Made by a program: the position numbers and the translations under genes
In this document: positions 58,368 to 64,000 of the stretch, piece after piece
How positions within the stretch are numbered: the first letter of the stretch is position 1
How the letters are laid out: every line of letters begins with the position of its first letter
The notes under the pieces: generated by a model
Database searches by the model: none
The model's input: only the letters and a program-made list of their open reading frames with translations
Told to the model about the DNA's origin: nothing
Assembly (NCBI GenBank): GCA_025738555.1
Contig: JAOVFP010000010.1
Coordinates: forward strand, 4,723,501-4,787,500
Direction: 5' to 3'
DNA length: 64,000 bases
Origin: Cyathus striatus
Taxonomy: Eukaryota > Basidiomycota > Agaricomycetes > Agaricales > Nidulariaceae

Positions 58368-59908
58368 AGGACCCTGGATAATCCCGCTTAAAGTTAGATA
58401 CTAAATCAGCGGTTTTTGGCCAGTTATAGGGGGACAAAAATTAGAAAAAATTCTCCGAATCTTAGGGGGATAGCGTATCTAGTGCAATATATATCGAGTT
58501 TATAGGGGGACACAGTATCTAAGATGTAGAATATTATTTAGGCTATTTATTCGATATTTTTATGGTTTTGGCGCATCATAAGTTGATTGACTGCACTCAG
58601 AGCATGGGTTTTCTGCTCAAATATCGCTACATATGTCTCCGTAAATATGTTATTGTGCATTTCTATGATAGAGGCACTTTGAGGAACAAGCTGAATGGAT
58701 AAAGCCAAAATTTCACAGAGATATGCAGCAGCTGGTATATGATCATACTGCGACAAGCCAAACTGGGCTCCAGGTCCAAATATACCATAAAAGTGCCGGT
58801 GTCTAGCGTTTTCCGCCTTTCCCTGTGCCTTTCTCATACATCGTAATAACCGTAATAAATTATTAGCTATCATAAGCAGCCACACAATTCTAATAATTTT
58901 TACGAGACAACAGGTAATGGTATCTATACAAGGTCTAAAGTTGAGAGCGCTGATGTAGGAACTAATGCAGTATTTAAAGTGCATGAGAGACTTGTCCGCC
59001 GGATAAGCTCGTCGGACACGATATCAGGAACATCTTTATAGATCTTTCCAGTTCCAATCCAACTCCGTGAGTAATATACCTGTGGAAGTGTATTCAACAT
59101 AACTATCCTATAAAAATTCTTGCTTGTAGTGGATTGGTTAGAATTTGTATAGCAATTGTACACAAGAAGATAATCATGAAGTGATACAAACCAATATGAA
59201 AATGTGTAGGTGTGAAAACTTTCTTTGAGACTCAATGAAGCAGACTGGCTTTTCATTCAAACTATTATGTTTATATGCAAAAGTGAGACCAAGTTCAGAC
59301 ATTACACAAGATAGACTGAGGCATAATTAAACAGGCAGTGAGTGTTTGAAGACGCTTGCTGAGAGATAAACTAAGATAGAATATGCAATGAACCGAAATT
59401 AGTTTGAATTTGATAATGGAAAACGCTACCCTCAAGTTTTGTACTGTGTTATTCTATAGGTAATATTGAGGATAAGTGTTTTTCTGCTGTGTTTGATATC
59501 GGGTGATGAACGAGCCCACAGGAGAGCGAGAGCGCGTAGCGATTCGCAGTATGCCTCGGTTAATGTGACTTGGATAGAGAAAATACGTACATGAGGCATA
59601 GCTATGATAGCCCTTACAGACAGCTGGGGGGGTGCATAATGAGAGACATAACTTCAGAAAGCACAGCAAAATTTTTGACGTGTCAAGTGTGGTAGTGCTG
59701 TAGGTGTAACTAGGGGATGCGTATCTAACCCTTTCGAAATACTGCCATTTGTAGGGGGATGCTTTGCAGGGCGCTTAACTCAACTTCGTGGGAAAAAATA
59801 AGGGCTCGATGGGGGGATACCTGCCAAAGTGTATCCAACCTTTCTGAAATTTCTAGCCGTTTATAGGGGGATACGTATTTAACATTTAGCGGGATTATCC
59901 AGGGTCCT
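58368..59908. mobile_element. hAT-type DNA transposon derivative
   Basis: A 1,541 bp insertion bounded by a perfect 8 bp direct repeat CGACTGCT (58360-58367 and 59909-59916), the duplication size of hAT elements. The ends are inverted repeats starting AGGACCCTGGATAATCCCGC and continuing with a few mismatches. Subterminal motifs resembling TATAGGGGGATACGTATCTA recur at about 58424, 58461 and 58499 on the left and 59710, 59749, 59812 and 59861 on the right, as expected for transposase-binding repeats. The interior has no recognisable hAT transposase, so it is non-autonomous. Confidence 0.88.
58547..59256 (-). CDS. unrecognised ORF pair carried in the hAT element
   Basis: Two overlapping minus-strand reading frames fill the element interior. 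The first, 59256 down to 58924, starts MKSQSASLSLKESFHTYTFS and includes WIGTGKIYKDVPDIVSDELI. The second, 58984 down to 58547, includes FYGIFGPGAQFGLSQYDHIP and ALSIQLVPQSASIIEMHNNI. Whether one spliced protein or two is unclear. Neither shows zinc-finger BED, hAT dimerisation or DDE motifs. It could be a captured host gene piece or degenerate filler. No function proposed. Confidence 0.3.
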
Positions 59909-59916
59909 CGACTGCT

Positions 59917-60433
59917 CCGCGTCCGTTTGAGCAAGCTCAAACCCAATCCAGCCTCTTTTAGCCTGTTTTTGCGTAGAGACCGTCGATGAGGCTGGACGAT
60001 AGTACAGTAGTACAACAGTGATATCCACTGCCAGGCTTACTACTATATGTAAATAAGCTTATTATAGCGCTGGGTCCACTATACAGTACTTAAAATCATT
60101 ATTTGTATATGTCTTATATCTATCCTTGAACTGATCTTTAGCTTTATCCTCTGCCTCTATTTCCTTGAACTATACAAAAGTGACTGTATTATCATAATCT
60201 TTGCAACTTCAGAACTAGAGAAGCCGAAGTATATTTATAATTTCTTCGTTGCCAAGGACCCTCTGTCCACCAGGTCATGATCATCAACGTGAACAACGAC
60301 CATCTTTCGCACTTAACTCTTTCTACGCTTGGGCACATTGTACACTTTATGTTCGTTTTCCACTAGCCTCACACTCTTTTCACTATTCGGCCCTTTTTCG
60401 CATCTTTCAACTTTCCTTGTTGTATAACTTTCA
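59917..60433. other. intergenic, hAT element to MARVEL gene
   Basis: 517 bp, AT-rich at first and then a CT-rich leader before the MARVEL ATG. No gene recognised. Confidence 0.45.
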
Positions 60434-61320
60434 ATGACCTTCTCACAGGTGGGCAGGAAACGGGTCGTGGCCCATGGTATACTTTTCGCAAGAGCTTTTT
60501 TCGTGCCATGTCGTGATGTTCATCTTTGCAGTGGCCTTTCTTTTGACGGATATCGTTGTTCTTGCACTTGCAGCCCGCGTGAACCAATTCCAGGATTTCT
60601 TCTGTGCGTCTACTCTACGTACTGTATCCGCCAATCTAATACATTTTGCGTGCAGTTATGGCTGACTTGTTCCCTCTTGGGCTTTCTATCGCGACTTTCA
60701 TTCTGCTTGTCGTCATGTTAGTCCTATATGTCTTCACATTCACTCTGCCTTGTTCATAGTCGCCTGTCTTGAAGGCTAGGCCTTGATTTCGCTCTGGAGA
60801 ACTCGTATATTGCCCACCCTCGGATTGAAATTCCTATTTTTGTTATCATGTCCATCCTTTGGCTAGGTGAATACAGCTCTTGTCACGACAGGTAATTTTC
60901 TCACATATTTGTAGCTTTCAGTGCGTTCTCTACCTCTCGCTGGCACTTGGTTCCCCTCGACTGTAGCATTATTCCGGCTGGTATTGATGATCATTGCTAC
61001 TTCGTATATGTCACTGACGGTATATTTCTGCGTAGAATTAGCGGAGAGAGCATGGTGCAAAGATTTACAAGCTCTTAAGGCATTTGTCTGGCTTAATTTC
61101 CTCCTATGTTTGTTGCTGTCATCGAATCTATCTGCCAGCTTGTTCGCTGATATGTTGTCCAGGCCTCTTCATTACGCTGTTTACCATCCGTTATACCATG
61201 TCTCAGCTGGGACGAGGAAATCGACACATACTCGGAATTCCTCTTTCCAGGTACACATCTGAAGCTAGCGCCTCCGGTGGTAGAAGCAGCGAGTTCTTGC
61301 AGTTTGAAAAGTTTTCTTAA
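60434..61320 (+). CDS. MARVEL-domain-like four-TM membrane protein
   Basis: Seven exons, several hidden by other frames, splice in phase to about 190 aa. Exon 1 MTFSQVGRKRVVAH joins across a 55 bp intron (60477-60531) to TM1 VAFLLTDIVVLALAARVNQF. TM2 is FPLGLSIATFILLVVM, then LGLDFALENSYIAHPRIEIP. TM3 is IFVIMSILWLAFSAFSTSRW. A loop with Cys (PLDCSIIPAE, ERAWCKDLQALKAF) precedes TM4 VWLNFLLC.LFITLF, and the tail TIRYTMSQLGRG ends in SEFLQFEKFS. The paired loop cysteines and helix spacing match small fungal MARVEL proteins thought to organise membrane domains. Function of this one is unknown. Confidence 0.78.
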
Positions 61321-61913
61321 CAGCTAGACCACTTTGAGGTTTTATGTTCTGGTGAATTTAGTTATGATAACGCACCCTACCTTTGGTGTATGTTTGTATG
61401 TGAAATCCCATGTATATAAGGTGCTGGCACTTTTAATTTTACATAATTTTTGGAGCTCGTAAACTTCTACACGTACTATAGTACTTTCTTTGAGGGGAGA
61501 TCTATGCTGTAGTGCTTAACGAGAATCGACTACCGGTATTTCCATAGTTAGTTAATATACCGCTTATGAAGGATTCGAGCGATCGACGCGGGTTGTGAGT
61601 AAGAGTGATGAAGGTTGCGATGAAGGTTGTGTTATATATAAATGGCTAAGTCTGCTGTTGAGTAATCTACTTCGAATCTACTGCTCATCCAGGAAACTAG
61701 CGCAAAAACTGGTATTCTCTGGTATTCTTTGATATCCTCCATCTTGTCGTGTACTTTATAACTAGACGTCGCCAATTTTTCAAGTCTCGGTGAATCGTGT
61801 GTATATCTATCCCAACATCACCTGTATCTATCATTCTCCCTTCACCAACAGTCGCTGGCGGCACATCCCTCTTTCTATACCATCATCTTTGCTCTTCTCC
61901 GTGCCTATCTACT
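61321..61913. promoter_or_regulatory. intergenic with Ypk1-like kinase promoter
   Basis: 593 bp between the MARVEL stop and the kinase ATG. The last 120 bases are pyrimidine-rich, typical of fungal leaders. No specific site identified. Confidence 0.4.

Positions 61914-64000
<2,087 letters not shown>

Noticed and set aside
61560..61610. Possible RNA gene suggested by GATTCGAGCGATCGACGCGG
   Set aside because: It resembles a B-box only loosely and no A-box or acceptor stem pairs around it.

Overview
The window reads as a gene-dense nuclear segment of a mushroom-forming basidiomycete (Agaricomycetes-like; inferred, not proven). Nearly every gene is broken by several roughly 45-60 bp GT..AG introns. 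The products are typical filamentous-fungal and basidiomycete proteins: a psi-producing oxygenase, a tetraspan protein with a Cys-rich start, a MARVEL protein, an HNH_2 nuclease-domain protein and a CSC1-type channel. Genes lie on both strands about 200-600 bp apart, often as divergent pairs sharing a promoter. No rRNA, tRNA, CRISPR array or prokaryote-style operon was seen. Gene models are hand-spliced, so gene ends are mostly better supported than internal splice sites.

Layout. 0-5.3 kb: CK2 regulatory subunit (-), mitochondrial processing peptidase beta (-) and replication protein A subunit 2 (+). 5.4-17.2 kb: a long class II myosin heavy chain (-) divergent from a Pan1/intersectin-like endocytic scaffold (+). 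17.3-25.1 kb: a fatty-acid dioxygenase of the Ppo family (-), a DUF985 cupin (-) and a tetraspan membrane protein (+). 25.5-31.4 kb: a translation block of Asn-tRNA synthetase (-), eIF3e (+) and Tyr-tRNA synthetase (-). 31.7-43.1 kb: a FAF2-like UBX protein (+), an essential myosin light chain (-), a probable proteasome assembly chaperone (+), a CSC1/OSCA-like channel (-), a mitochondrial pyrimidine-nucleotide carrier (+) and RNase P/MRP subunit Rpp1 (+). 43.7-50.6 kb: catalase (-) and the F-box/Sec10 protein recyclin-1 (-).

The last 13 kb mixes housekeeping genes with mobile DNA. A 1.2 kb Tc1/mariner-type deletion derivative (TA duplication, 30 bp inverted ends) sits next to Sm D1 and ribosomal protein uL14. 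Then come an RBM18-like RNA-binding protein, an HNH_2 protein, a 1.54 kb hAT-type element (8 bp duplication) carrying an unrecognised ORF, a MARVEL protein and the start of a Ypk1/Gad8 AGC kinase that runs off the end.

Functional links: myosin II and its likely light chain are both here, and Pan1-like actin/endocytosis, recyclin-1 recycling and Ypk1 signalling all act at the growing cell surface. Two aminoacyl-tRNA synthetases and eIF3e lie side by side.

Most unusual: two intact-ended DNA transposon derivatives not explained by genes; a Ppo enzyme whose P450 half lacks the heme-thiolate Cys; a cluster of about eleven one-base frame breaks confined to 7.5-23.2 kb; and a divergent pair in which both start codons are cut off by an intron immediately after ATG. 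I did not find evidence for a wholly new multi-gene system.
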